The notes: a model not told the origin generated them from the sequence alone. DNA of 64,000 bases from Cyanophora paradoxa (GCA_004431415.1 QPMI01000278.1:1-64000); one strand, 5' to 3'. Shown: positions 13,001-23,900, counted from the stretch's first letter. A program made the numbers and translations.

Positions 13001-13895
13001 CAGAGGCTCTGATCAGCTCGGCGTGCTCACGTATCTCCCGCTCGTTTGAAGACTCCGAGCTCAAGAGTGTGTACGGCTCCGCCAACCGCACCAGCCGCTG
13101 GCAGGAGCGCGTCTGCGCTGCGGCTTCGAGCTCGAAAGGGGGGGCTAGCGCTGCTGGCGCTGACGCCGCGCTGGCGTTGCGAGCACCGGCAGCGCCCATC
13201 GTGCGGGTGGCATCCAGTGTCACAGCTGCGACCACGAGCGGAGCGCGGCAGTACAACCTTCACGTCTTCGTCTTCAACACCGTGGGCGGCTCTGAAGTTC
13301 CCACGACCGCCAGTGTCACCTGCCAGCCCAAGAACGGAGGCGAGCCGGTGCTGACAGCGCAGCTGGTCTCGCTGGTGCGTCGACGTCTGCATTTGATCTT
13401 GATCATGAACAATCGATATCTATGCACGGTTGTCTAACTTAGTGATATCGATGATATTGATGTCTGGGTCGCGCTGCGCAGAATTATTCGAGCCGGCCGT
13501 ACATGTTCCAGTCGAGCAGCCCGTCAGGGGAGGCGCTGCTGGTGGACTGCTCGACGCCGCAGCAGCGCAGTGTTCGTCACTGGCCCAACGTGATGCCGCA
13601 GCTGCTTGCGGCCGAGGCGAGTTTCGCTCTCGCTCAGCCTGACTCCCCCTTCGTCTGCTCCGCCACGGTGACAAGCGCGGCCGGCACGTCGCCAGCCGGC
13701 ACTGCGGAGGGCGCGACAGCCTCAGCCAGCGCGCCGATGGCAGTGGAACCTATACCTTTCCGTCTTGTCAGCAATTTCGGCGGAATATTCCTTGAGCCTT
13801 TATGCGACGCTACTTTATCGTTTCCGGGCCTGCTGGACTGGCTGGGGCCTCCAAATTCCGGCGTCATGGCGAACCCATGGCCAGATTGCACATAA
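1032..13895 (+). CDS. Multi-exon TIR-TIR-TM-coiled coil-propeller receptor-like protein
   Basis: This is a long gene of more than 25 short exons with mostly GT-AG introns. In order it encodes: a short N-terminal segment (MPPTLSHSM at 1,032); a first TIR domain (about 1,449-2,107); a second TIR domain (about 2,342-3,855); a hydrophobic helix (VIIGALIAAIVFLS near 4,921); a coiled coil of tandem heptad-like repeats (5,035-5,860); the segment DPELALLFALDAL (about 5,955), typical of the linker before WD40 propellers in bacterial STAND/TIR proteins; and about 7 kb of exons rich in beta-strand and S-x-D-G-like turns. The last exon (from 13,482) ends at TAA 13,893-13,895. No Walker A motif was found. 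Expected role: a membrane-tethered sensor with TIR output. The exon chain reads as one gene, but a split into a TIR gene and a propeller gene cannot be excluded. Exon phases are not all resolved. Confidence 0.7.
1449..2107 (+). other. First TIR domain (exons)
   Basis: Three exons carry the TIR core. The first strand reads FLSFARGADAASA, followed by LAAALQRYGLK. After a 60-base intron comes CWYDGELPEAGGDI and the helix before IEGCACLVVLATK. After a longer intron comes ACATELRHAAWLGRKIVTLSL. The Glu in ATELRHA sits where TIR NADases have the catalytic Glu of the W/C-x-x-E motif. The middle exon phase is uncertain: the donor near 1,708-1,750 can be drawn in several ways. Confidence 0.72.
2342..3855 (+). 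other. Second TIR domain (exons)
   Basis: The exons encode YDVMVSYRRKQTDEMRVV, then VDVNTENGILKGVQW, then KAIAAAIKGSGVMLVLLTRD with WLQSQYCID, and after a roughly 640-base C-rich intron EFEYALAQSKRVVCVF. This is the canonical order of TIR boxes: strand A, the DD region, and the WC-x-x-E helix. Joining the last two exons gives YCID-EFEYA with a Glu at the NADase position. A further exon (3,731-3,855, AVNTWQKVSF to QEMEEAIT) closes the region. Confidence 0.78.
3555..3581 (+). repeat. Poly-C tract inside an intron
   Basis: A run of 27 C lies in the intron between the second TIR exons and the exon at 3,731. Similar C runs on the sense strand of this gene occur at about 3,057-3,073, 3,206-3,223 and 10,134-10,156. 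Confidence 0.8.
4921..5870 (+). other. Membrane helix and coiled coil exons of the TIR gene
   Basis: After the acceptor at 4,920 an exon encodes the hydrophobic stretch VIIGALIAAIVFLS and ends at a GTACGT donor. The next exon (5,035-5,272) holds about three copies of a 21-residue unit (SKIATENAELARQKEAEAQ) with heptad character. Later exons (EVQLANQNLSAALNETET, IQQRIRADEQTDIANLQTDL, QVGELAASLNVSLVEAEIQR) continue the coil. The order TM, coiled coil, then DPELALLFALDAL matches the linker between effector and propeller in bacterial TIR/STAND-WD40 proteins. Confidence 0.68.
10134..10156 (+). repeat. Poly-C tract inside an intron
   Basis: A run of 23 C lies between propeller exons of the TIR gene, on the coding strand, as for the other tracts in this gene. 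Confidence 0.75.
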
Positions 13896-14674
13896 CGCTT
13901 TCTTGCAATTAAGAGGAATAGAATTCAAATAGACTAAAATCGATCATGATGTATATTATGAATCATGATCATACGCATGCGCATGCAGCCCGCGGCCCAT
14001 GTAGTTATAGGCTGCAGCTGAAGTCGTGCATGTATATGCATGTGCATGCATATTCACTTAAAAAAGCTTGACGTCGACGTCGACGGCGACAAAAGTTGTG
14101 CCATGACCGCAAGTACTAGCAGTGCTGGTCTTCGCGATCGCTTTGCCCCCCATTCTTTGCTGCATCCATCGGCTTTAATTTGGGGGGAATTTCTGGAGGA
14201 AGACTCTTCGAAATCGGTCGGATGGCCATGGTGACTCTCTGTCACAAATTAAAAAACAAAATGCGAAATTCGCATTTGTGAACAGATCTAGTACCTGCAC
14301 ATGTACATGTACTAAGTTATAACTTATTACTTATGACGCATGCGGACACCCGTAAAAAAACTCAGTTCTCACGGAACGGCCGAGCCAAAAATCTTCGGTA
14401 ACTTGATTGAGGTCAGAAAACTTACCTTAGGGTTGTGTCAACGCATATGAGAACACAGTGTGGTATACGGTATATAACACCAGATTAAGGAACTGAAATT
14501 TTGACTTTCCGCGTTAATATTAGGTACCGCGCTTATTCTCGAAATCCACTGCGAGAACGCCAGATACATTACCCCCAAGTGAAACTAAATTCAAAATGTC
14601 AGCGCGTTAATTTAATAAAAAACGGCAATTTTAATTTTGCCCCCCCCCCCCCCCCCCCGCGGATCGATATCGAT

Positions 14675-14779
14675 CGATCGAAGATCAGTTTAGGTTTTAA
14701 AGAAATTTTCATGCATGAAGTTCGATCGAAGATCAGTTTAGGTTTTAAAGAAATTAAAAAAAAATTCATGCATGAAGTT
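14675..14779. repeat. 48-bp direct repeat, two copies
   Basis: The unit beginning CGATCGAAGATCAGTTTAGG starts at 14,675 and again at 14,723. The second copy has a longer A run before ATTCATGCATGAAGTT. Confidence 0.85.
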
Positions 14780-15252
14780 CGCAGTCGCAGTGCCTACGCG
14801 CGTTCCACGCGCGTACCGCGCGCGCGCGCGCGTCACGGCGTACGTACCGGTACGGACCGGGTCGGACCCGTACGGTTACTACGGTACGTGCCACGGTGCG
14901 CCGCCACGGACCACGGTGCGCGTCGTGACCGTCGGACCGTGCACGTGTGACCGTCGGACGCGGGGCGACGCGAGCCGCCGGCCAGCCGCTCGCGACGACG
15001 ACTCGTCCACTTGAGTCAACGCGTACGTCATGACTGTGACTCTGTGAGCTGCCAGGCTGTCGGGCAACTTCTAAAAAAAATAAAAAACCCTTCACCCCTT
15101 CACCGGTACCAGTATACGTACGTATATATACGATCCGACTCGGCGTCGAGTTGGCGTCGTAACTTGGCGATCGGTTGACGTGTGTCACCACTGTCACGGT
15201 CCCGCGCGAGTCGAGTTTTCCCCAGCAGTTTAAGCTGGCCAGTGGCGTGCAT

Positions 15253-15385
15253 GGAAAGTGGTAGATAACGGAAGTAACGGAAAACTGAAGTGGCGGATAA
15301 CGGACGTTTCCAGAAAGTAACGGACAGCTTAAGTGGCGGATAGCGAAAAGTAACGGAAACGTCGTCGGAAAGTAACGGAAACACG
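15253..15385. repeat. Interspersed AGTAACGGA / GTGGCGGATA short repeats
   Basis: The 9-mer AGTAACGGA recurs about five times in 130 bases, alternating with GTGG(C/T)(G/A)GATA elements. No hairpin or coding function is visible; it may be a decayed satellite. Confidence 0.7.
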
Positions 15386-16197
15386 TGCCACGGTGTGCAC
15401 TGTACTACGGTAATCTGCCGCTGTTAACGTTCTACTGCTATAGCTACTGTAGGCTTAAGCTTTAAACGTAGCTACAGGCTACAGCCTGCAGCAGCAGCCG
15501 CTGAGCTGTCGTTACCCGGCCGCGGTTGCGCTTATTTAGCAACCGTGTACATACCGTAGTACGTATATACTAGTGCTACTGCGCATGCAGCTAGCCGTTG
15601 AGCGCTGCTGCGCATCCTTGCAATTGTGCAGACGGAGCACATCATGACCAGCAGGTAAATTCGAAGTCAACGCGTACGTGTACGCAGCGCTAGCGAAAAC
15701 AGTGATTATTTCGAAGCCGCTGAGCACCGGTACCCGTTCCTTAAGTAGCGCGACTGTATATTCGAATACGTATACGAAGCCGAGGAAGATTATTCTTTTG
15801 TCCTGAAAACGTCTGCATGTAAATTGCTTTCTTCCTGCATGTCCGACAGTCATGGTCATCAGTAAATGGGGGGGTGCGGGGGGCTTGCCCCCCTGCTTGT
15901 ACACGTACGTCTAACTAGCTATAGTAAAGCTTTAATCTGCCGGCGGCTGCTGCTGCTTGCACAATGGCGCTTAGCTGCAGCCGCCATCGCCAGGCGCGTG
16001 CTCATCGTATGCCGCCTGCACGCCGGCTAGCTATATAATGCGCATGCGTCTGCCGCGCAGTGCGTCGATGTCAGCTGATGCCTAACTTCGCGAACCTTCG
16101 ACGTTGCAAACGAAGGCAGATCTAGACTGTACTCGGCAGGATATGTCAGGGGATACCATGAAAAACTCCGGCCCCAAACGAAAGAGAAACACGCAGT

Positions 16198-16221
16198 GGG
16201 GGGGGGGGGGGGGGGGGGGGG
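16198..16221 (-). repeat. Poly-G tract (poly-C on minus strand)
   Basis: A run of 24 G lies directly beyond the stop codon of the minus-strand ARM gene, so it is C-rich on that gene's sense strand. Confidence 0.8.
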
Positions 16222-16224
16222 TAG

Positions 16225-17965
16225 TTACGTTGACACGCTCCGCACACGCTCCGCCTGACGCGCGGGGAGGGGCGGCAAGCTGAAGGGCGGGGAACGCGGG
16301 GTGTGGCAGGGCGGACTGCGTTGGCGGCGGCGACAGCGAGGTCCTCGTCGAAGCGCGCCCCGGCCCCGGGCGTCGCCGCCAGCTGCGCCCGCGCAGGCGC
16401 CTCGGCGGGGCGCGGGGCGCGTGGCGGGGCGGACGTGGGTGTGGGAAAGGAGGGCGAGGAGGCCGTGCCGCTCCTCGACCAGGGGCCGGTACTTGGGGTT
16501 GGCAGCGAGGGCGGGGAGGCAGAGGACGGCGGCGCGCTCGGCCTGCGGGCTGCGCCGCAGCTCGAGGAGGGCGAGCAGCGCGTGCACCGCCTCCCCGCTC
16601 CCCAGCAGCTCCTGCACCCGCCCCGACTCCCCGGCCAGCGCCCCCAGCACCGATGCCGCCAGCGCCCGCACGCGCTCCGCCTGCCCGCCCCTCAGCGGCT
16701 GGGCGGGGCGGCGGGGCCGGGGGCGGGGGCGGCGGGCCTGGTTGGGGGCGATGAGGGGCACGAGGGCCTCGAGGGCGCGGTCCCCCTCCAGCCGCTTCCC
16801 GTACCCCGCTGCGCCGCGTCGGGGGGGGGGGGGGCGGGGCGGGCGGGGCGGGCGGGGCGGACGGCGGGCGGCGAGGAGGCGAGGCCGAGCAGCCCCGCGT
16901 ACTGCACCTCCGGGTACTGCCCCCGCGTCGGGGGGGGGGGGGGAGGGGGGCGGGGGCGGACGGGGTAGGAGAGCATGTGGCGGAGCTCGGCGACGCCGTC
17001 GACGTCCAGCAGCGCCTCTACCCCCTCCTCTGCGGGGGCCTCGGGCCGGGCCGGGGCGGGCTGGCGGGGGCGGGGGCGGGGCGGGGCGGACCGACGGTGG
17101 CGAGCATGGCGAAGCAGGTGGCGACGGGCGCCTTGTACTGGTTCGACACGAACTGCCGCCCCGCCCCGCCCCGTGAGGCGGCGCGGGGCGGGCCGGGGGC
17201 GGCGGGGCGGGCGGACGGGGTTGGTGAGGTCGTCGTGGACCTCCGGGACCATCCCCTCCGCCACCAGCCGCCGCGCCCCCTCCTCTGCCCCCCGCGCCCC
17301 GCCCCGCCTCAGCCCCGCCCCGCCGCCCCGCAGAGCACCCCGCACCGATCTTCACCAGGTTCGCCAGCAGCACTGCCGCAGGCCGCGTTAGATCTAGAGG
17401 GGGCGGGACGGGGGCGGGGGCAGGGCGGGGCGGGATGTCTCACTGTAGCTCTGGTACTCCTGCGGTGCGGGGGCGGGCGGGGGGGCGGGCGGGGCGGGGT
17501 CGGCGGGGGCGGAGCTGCGGGGGGCGGGGGCGGGGGCACCTCCTCGGCGCTGTCGTCGTTGTCGCGGGAGAGGAGGAGGACGTCCTTGAGGGAGCGCAGG
17601 CTCCGCAGCACCCGCCGTGACTCCGTCCCTGCCGCAGTGCCGCCCCGCCCCGTCGCGCCCCCGCCCGCGCGCCCGGCGGGGCGGGGCGGGGCGGGGCGGG
17701 GCGGACCGTCGGCGGTGACGGCCTGGAGGGCCTTGATTGCGGCCAGGCGCTCGGCCTTGGACATGCGCGGCCCGCTCGCCGCCGCCCGCACCAGCGCCTC
17801 CACCCCGCCCCGCTCCACGAACTGCCCCCGCAGCGACTCTGGCCCCGCCCCCGTCAGCTCGAAGAAGCGCGCTGGAGCAAAGGCCCGAGGCGCGGGCGCA
17901 CCGATCTCCCATATGGAGACGACGTGGCCGAAGAGCGCCTGGAGCGCGCTGTCGTGGAAGAGCAT
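16225..17965 (-). CDS. Armadillo-repeat protein
   Basis: This is a minus-strand gene with GC-box-rich introns. Exons in gene order encode MLFHDSALQALFGHVVSIWE and on to SLRGQFVERGGVEALVRAAA (about 17,965-17,710), then VLRSLRSLKDVLLLSRDNDD, RRLVAEGMVPEVHDDLTN, FVSNQYKAPVATCFAMLATV, EALLDVDGVAELRHMLSYPV, GKRLEGDRALEALVPLIAPN, and the clearest repeat pair: ERVRALAASVLGALAGES with VHALLALLELRRSPQAERAA and LCLPALAANPKYRPLVEE. Leu/Ala-rich helices with G-x-V-x-x-L turns are typical of ARM/HEAT solenoids used for protein binding. The final exon ends at the stop at 16,225. Upstream sequence to 18,319 could add 5' exons (a GTATGG donor follows SSLSSGFKRL), which would leave only about 100 bp to the divergent ACT gene. 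Confidence 0.65.
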
Positions 17966-18416
17966 CGCGCCGCGCCGCGAGCGGCCTCACTCAAGCTCGG
18001 GCCTCAGGTGCTTGAAGATAAGCTAAGCTGCAGCTGGGCTGATGGCGAGCCTCGAAGCGGCGACACGGTTCCTGTCCTCATAGCGGAGCGGCGTGAAGAC
18101 GGATTCGCAAGAGGCCTGTCCCGCAGCTCGGGGTTGCGCCGCAGAGGGACTACTCCATACCAGGCGCTTAAAGCCACTGCTCAACGAACTGGGCCCGCCG
18201 AGCTCGAGCCTGTGCCGGCCGAACGGCGGGCTGGGATCGAACACAGCGAGGAGGCGTATCTGGAGGGCAGGGGCCCGGAATGACGACCGGGCGCTGCGCC
18301 GTAAGCGAACAGGCCGCAAGGGGGGTTGGAGTCCGAGGGGAGGGGGAGTCAGGGCTACCGGTTATTCAGCAAAGGTCGCGCGCCGCCCTGCGGCTCCAGC
18401 TGCTGACTCCAGCAGC

Positions 18417-20928
18417 ATGGCCGATGCAAACGGGTCCGCCGGACTCGAAACATCGCCAAGCAACGCACCGCGCTCGCAGAGGTCGATGTCGATGCGGCGG
18501 CCCGTTATCATATCGCAGTCCGAGAAGTATGTAACGCTGAAGACACAGTACAACTACAGGCCAGGTGCGCGCGCCCTGCCCGCGCTCGCCGCCTGATCGA
18601 GCGCCGCCTCTTAGAGCCCTTCACGCTTTCCGCCCGGCAGGCATATTGTTCAACGTCTGCAATGCGATGTTGAGGAGGGATTTGGCCATATTGACCGCTG
18701 ATCTGCGCATCGATGGTACTTTCTGCAGCACCACATACCATGTCCGGTGCGGCCGCGTCCCGGCCGTGCGACGATGCTGCGCGCGATCAGGGACCGACGC
18801 GCGGACCGCAGGCCAAAGGACGCAGCGGCCGCGGGCCCCGTGTCCGATGCAACCCTGAACGCTCTTCAGGTCCGCGCCCCCGGCCACAGAGGCGCAGCGG
18901 GCGGGCTGACGCGTGCCCCGCTCTGCGCCGCAGGACGAGCTTGTGGAGATTGTCGAAGGGCGGGTGCGCGGGGCGCCCCTGCGCGGGGCGGAGGGGCGCG
19001 TCGCGAGCGGACGCGCGCGCAGGTGAACGGGCTCGACCACCTGCCCGACAACAAGACGCACGTCGTCATCGACGTCTCCTGCAAGGACCGAGACGGTCCG
19101 CCCCGCCCCCGCGCCCCGGCGGCCCCGCGCCGAGCTCGGGGCGGCAGGCCTCCTGAGCGAGCTCGCCGGGGCGATCACGGGGCTCGGCCTCGACATCGAG
19201 TCCGCGAAGGTCCCCTTCCTTCGCCCCCCCGCCCGCCCGCGCGGCGCGGTCCAACGCCGGCGCCGCAGATCTTCACGCACAAAGGGATGGTCCTCGGTGC
19301 GCATCCGGCCGCTCGCCACGCCCCGCGGCCCCGCGCGTCGCTCACGGGGCCCCGCGCAGACACGTTCTTCGTGCGCGGCGGCGGCGGCGGTGGCGGCTGC
19401 GGCGGGGCGGCGGCTGACGGGGCGGGGGCAGGTGACGGAGGGGGGCCAGCGCGTGGCCGAGGACAAGGTGCGCGTCCCGCGGGGCGGGCGCGGTGGGCGG
19501 GGAGGGCGCGGGCGCCGGAGCGAGCGTGCCTTGCGGGGCGCAGGAGCGGTTCACGCGGATCAAGGAGCGGCTGGCGGCGGCCTCGGGGGACCCCGAGGCC
19601 CGTGTCAACATCTCCTCCCACGTCCTCGAGGCCCGCCCGCCCACCCGCACCGCCCCGCCACGTCCGCCCCGTCTGAGGCAGCGCAGGCGGTCATGTCGCG
19701 CCGCGAGGAGGTCGAGCTCGCCCGCCGACGCAGCGTCCGCCCCGCCCCGCCTCGCCCCGCCCCGGCCCGGGCTGAGGGTGTCCGGGCAGGGGCAGCCGTC
19801 GCCGCGGGGGCGGGAGCGGGAGACGGACGACCGCTTCCCCGCCCGCGACTTCGTCTTCGCGCAGCAGGAGGCCAACGAGGCGCGCCCGACCTCGCCCCGC
19901 CCCGCCCCGCCAGCCGCCGGTGCGATGGGGGGCGGCAGATCAACGTGATGATCGACGACGCGAGCATCGCCGACTTCATCCTCGTCAAGATCCACTGCGA
20001 GACCCACGAGGAGAAGGCACGCCCCCCGCCCCGCGGCGCCGCCCCGCCTCTCCTCGCCTCGCCGGCGCTGCCTGAGCGGCGCGGGGCGTCCCGCAGCTGC
20101 TGGCGGAGATGGCGCGCCTCATGGCCGAGCTCGGCCTCCAGGCCCGCCCCGCCCCGCCCCGCCAGCGCCTGCCCCGCACGCTCTTCCCTGAGGCGCTGCG
20201 CTGCGGGGCCTCCAACAGATCCACAAGCTGAAGTACTCGTGGAAGGAGGGGGGGCGGCCGCAGACGGCCCTCGACATGTACATCACCGACGCCACCCACG
20301 TCTCCGGTCCCCGCCCCCGCCCTCTCCGCCCCCCGCCCCGCCCCACCCAGCGCGCCCTGACACCGGCGGGGGCAGAGCTGGACGTGGACATGCGGGCCCG
20401 CCTCCGCCGCCTCATCATCTCGTCCGCCCGCCCCGCCCCGCCAGCGAGGTCGTCGGGCAGCGCCTGAGGCGGGGCGGGGCCGGGGCAGGGCGATCCTGTC
20501 GCCGGAGGGGCAGGCGGAGCTGCACCACACGGCGACGATCGAGGCGGCGGGGGAGGACCGGCCGGGCCTCCTCAAGGACATGACCACCGCCCTCAAGCGC
20601 ATGGGCGTCTCCATCACCCACGCGCGCCCCGCCCCGCCCCGCCCCGCGTGCCCCTTCCTGACAGGGCGCAGGCGACGTGCACGACGACGGGGGCGGGGCG
20701 GGTGCGGAACACGCTCTGCGTGGCGGACGCCGAGGGGCAGCCCATCCTCGACACCGAGACCCTCTCCCGCATCCAGGCACGCCCCGCCCCACCGCGCCCG
20801 GCGCCCCGCGCCCCCCGCCCGCCGTCTTCTGAGGGGCGCGCCGTGCACGTGCGCAGGAGTCTGTGAACGCCGCGTGCGAGGGCTCCGACTCCTCCCCCGT
20901 CCCCCGCGTCCCCAGCGACACCTACTAG
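18417..20928 (+). CDS. Four-ACT-domain (ACR-like) protein
   Basis: The start ATG at 18,417 (MADANGSAGLETSPSNA) opens an exon that joins in frame to PGILFNVCNAMLRRDLAI, the first ACT domain. Later exons give THVVIDVSCKDR with LLSELAGAITGLGLDIESAK and DTFFVR (second), INVMIDDASIADFILVKIHC with LLAEMARLMAELGLQ and IHKLKYSWKEGG (third), and EDRPGLLKDMTTALKRMGVS with TLCVADAEGQPILDTET (fourth). The stop is at 20,926-20,928. Four ACT domains without a catalytic domain match the plant/algal ACR family, thought to bind amino acids or related ligands and act in nitrogen or metabolic signalling. Introns are short and nearly pure C/G; several need GC donors (20,017; 20,142; 20,777; possibly 19,631) to keep the ACT folds in frame. 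Confidence 0.78.
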
Positions 20929-20991
20929 CCCCGCCCCCGCCCGGGCCCCGGCCCCGCCCCCGCCCCCTGCCCGCCCCCGCCCCGCCCCGTT

Positions 20992-23900
20992 CTAGATCTC
21001 GCGCCCCGCCCGCAGCTGCAGCCCGCCTTTTTTGGCTGCCCGGCCCCCAGGCCCGTAAATTCGATGCACCATCTCGCCGCCGCGGCCGCGCCGCTCGACC
21101 TCTGGGGGCGTGTGTTGCGGCGGCGAGGAAAGAAAGAGGGCGGGCTCAGCGGGCGGGGGAGGCGGGGGAGGAGGTGGGCGGGGACGGGGGCAGGGCGGCG
21201 GCGGCGGAGCGGAGGGCGGCCCACGGCTCGTAGCGGTCGTCGAGGGCGCCCCCGGGGCCCACCGCTCGACCTCTGGGGGCGTGTGTTGCGGCGGCGAGGA
21301 AAGAGGGCGGGCTCAGCGGGCGGGGGAGGCGGGGGAGGAGGTGGGCGGGGACGGGGGCAGGGGGGCGGCGGCGGAGCGGAGGGCGGCCCACGGCTCGTAG
21401 CGGTCGTCGAGGGCGCCCCCGGGGCCCACCGCTCGACCTCTGGGGGCGTGTGTTGCGGCGGCGAGGAAAGAGGGCGGGCTCAGCGGGCGGGGGAGGCGGG
21501 GGAGGAGGTGGGCGGGGACGGGGGCAGGGGGGCGGCGGCGGAGCGGAGGGCGGCCCACGGCTCGTAGCGGTCGTCGAGGGCGCCCCCGGGGCCCACCGCT
21601 CGACCTCTGGGGGCGTGTGTTGCGGCGGCGAGGAAAGAGGGCGGGCTCAGCGGGCGGGGAGGCGGGGAGGAGGTGGGCGGGGACGGGGGCAGGGCGGCGG
21701 CGGCGGAGCGGAGGGCGGCCCACGGCTCGTAGCGGTCGTCGAGGGCGCCCCGGGGCCCACCGCCCGCGCCAGCGCCCGCGACGCCCGCTCCAGCGCACCG
21801 CGCCTGCCCGCCCTCAGCCGGGGGCGCGGGCGGGCGGGCGGGCGGGCGGGCGGGCGGGGCACTCGAGGAGAAAGAGGACGGCGGCGGCGAGGGCCGCCGA
21901 CTTGGTCGCCGCCCGCCCCGCCCCGCCCCGGCCCGGCGAGGCCGGGCCCGCGCCCCCGCCGCCGCCGCCGCCAGCGCCGCCGCCCACTCCGACCCGGGGT
22001 TCGCTGCGCGGCGGGCTCAGCTACATGAAAGCGGGGGCGGGGCGAGGGTGGGCGGACGGGCGGGCCGCGTGCGAAGGCGCGGACGGGGGAGAGGGGTGGC
22101 GGGGCCGCGGGGCGAGGAGGCCGAGGGCGCGGCGGCGGGGCCGGAGGCCGTGTGCGAAGACGCGCTGGGCGAGCTGCAGGGCGTCGGGCAGCGGCAGGGG
22201 CGGGCGCGGGTGGAGCGCGAGCAGCGCGGCCGCCGCCGAGAGGGCCGCCTCGCGCTCGAAGAAGAAGTGCAGCGAGCGCGGCACGCCCGGCCCCTCCGGC
22301 GCCGGTCCCGGGCCCGCCGCCGCCGCCGCCGCCTCCTCGGCGGGGCCGGCCCCGCGGGGCGCCGTGGCGACGGAGGTGGAGAGCGATGTGGCCGGGGAGA
22401 GGTCGAGCGAGGCCGCCGACTGCCCGCCCCAGCCCGTCGAGAGCGACGCCCGGTCCACCGACGGGTACGGCATCGTCCGGTACACGATCTGCGCGGCCTT
22501 CAGGCGAGGCACAATGGAAAGGCGAGTGTGCGGGTACGGCGTGCCTCGGGGCGCCCGGCGGCGGCCTGCCCGCCGGCCTGCGGCGGGAAGGAGGGCGGCT
22601 TGCGGGGTGCGTTGACCTGCGGCAGCCGCTCTGTACCCGCGGCGCGCAGCGGGGCGGCGGGGCGGCGGTGCGGGGGCGGGCCTTGACGGGGGTGGTCCCC
22701 TCGCTGGGAGTGCTCCCGAAGGGCCCCGCGGAGGAGGCCGGCGAGTGGCGCCCCGCCCGCCGCGGGCTCGACGGCATGCTCGGGCCCGCCTCCGTCCAGA
22801 AGCTCACCTGCGCCACGCCACGCGACGTGGGCGGGGCGGGCCTGGCCGCTAGCGCTCGAGGGCGGGGCGGGGCGGGGCGCGCACGGTGCGCTCCACCCCG
22901 AGGGCTCCACCACCGACGAGGCCCGCGCCACCGCCGCCGGGCCCGTCGTCGTCGCCGGCGGCTCCAGCCGCCCCGGGGGCGGGGCGGCGGCGTCGACCAC
23001 GGCGCGTGCAGCGGCGTCGCCACCGGCGGCGGGGCGGCCGGCGGGGCCGGGCCGGGGCGGGGCGGCGTGGCGGGCGGCGCGGCCTCCGCCTCGTCGGGAG
23101 GGGCGCGCCAGCCCTCGCGCGGCTGCCCCGCGTCGTTTACACGGGGCTCCGGACGGGCGGAGGCGGCGGGCGCACGGGGGAGGGAAGACGTCGGGCGGGG
23201 AGGGCCCGGGGCCTCGGGCAGCCCCTCCACGCTCTCCCGCACCTGCGCAGCGCGCCCCGCCGGCTCAGCCGGGGAAGGCGCCGGGCGAGGGGCCAGCAAA
23301 GCGCACGAGGGGCATGACGGGGCGGGCCGGAGAGCCCGGGCGTGCGGGGCGCGGTGCGGGCGGGGCGGGGGCGGGCGGGGCGTGCGGCGAGGAGGGCGGC
23401 GAGGCGGGCGACCTCGCGCTCGAGCAGCGGCACCTGTGGAGCCGCTCGCGTACGGCGCGCAGCGCAGGCGGGCCGGCGGCGGGCGGGCGGCGCACGCGGT
23501 GGACGAGGGCGCGGGCGTCGGGGGCCGGCCCCGCCGCGGCGGCCGCCCGGCGGTCGGCGGCGGCCTGGCGGGCGAGCTGCGGGGCCGTCAGGGCGGCGGG
23601 CGGGGGGCGGGGCGGGCGGGCGGCGTCGAGGTCGCGGCGAATGTCGCAGGCTTGCTCGTGGAGCGCCTGCACCAGGTCTGCGCCCCGCCCCGCCCCGCCC
23701 CCTCGGCCCGCACGGCGGGCGGGGCGGCGGGGGCGGACCGCCGAGGTTGGCGTAGCCGGCGTTGAGCTCGAGCACCTCGCGTTGCGTCGACTGCCCCGCC
23801 AGCCGCGCATCCCGCGCCTCCCGCCCGCCCACGCCACCTCCCACGACAGCGTCTCCCGCACCGCCTCCGCCTCCCGCCCCGCCGCCTCCGCCGCCCGCTC

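Larger units (their letters stand above)
13896..16224. other. Intergenic region with simple repeats, no supported gene
   Basis: This AT-richer interval lies between the end of the TIR gene and the convergent end of the ARM-repeat gene. It holds TGATCATG-type palindromes (13,960-13,985), a poly-C run (14,640-14,658), two tandem repeats listed separately, a long GCGC/GTAC palindromic stretch (14,808-14,900), and a short G/C hairpin near 15,876-15,896. A 64-codon reading frame at 14,040-14,234 has no family features and was not called. Confidence 0.55.

Noticed and set aside
14040-14234. 64-codon + frame after the TIR gene
   Set aside because: Too short, no recognisable features, and it lies beyond a clear stop in the last propeller exon.
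15876-15896. G/C hairpin as a terminator or LINE tail remnant
   Set aside because: A single short stem without target duplication or related 3' sequence; it fits base composition.
21092-21762. CRISPR array
   Set aside because: The repeats are contiguous 168-bp units without spacers, in a eukaryotic gene.
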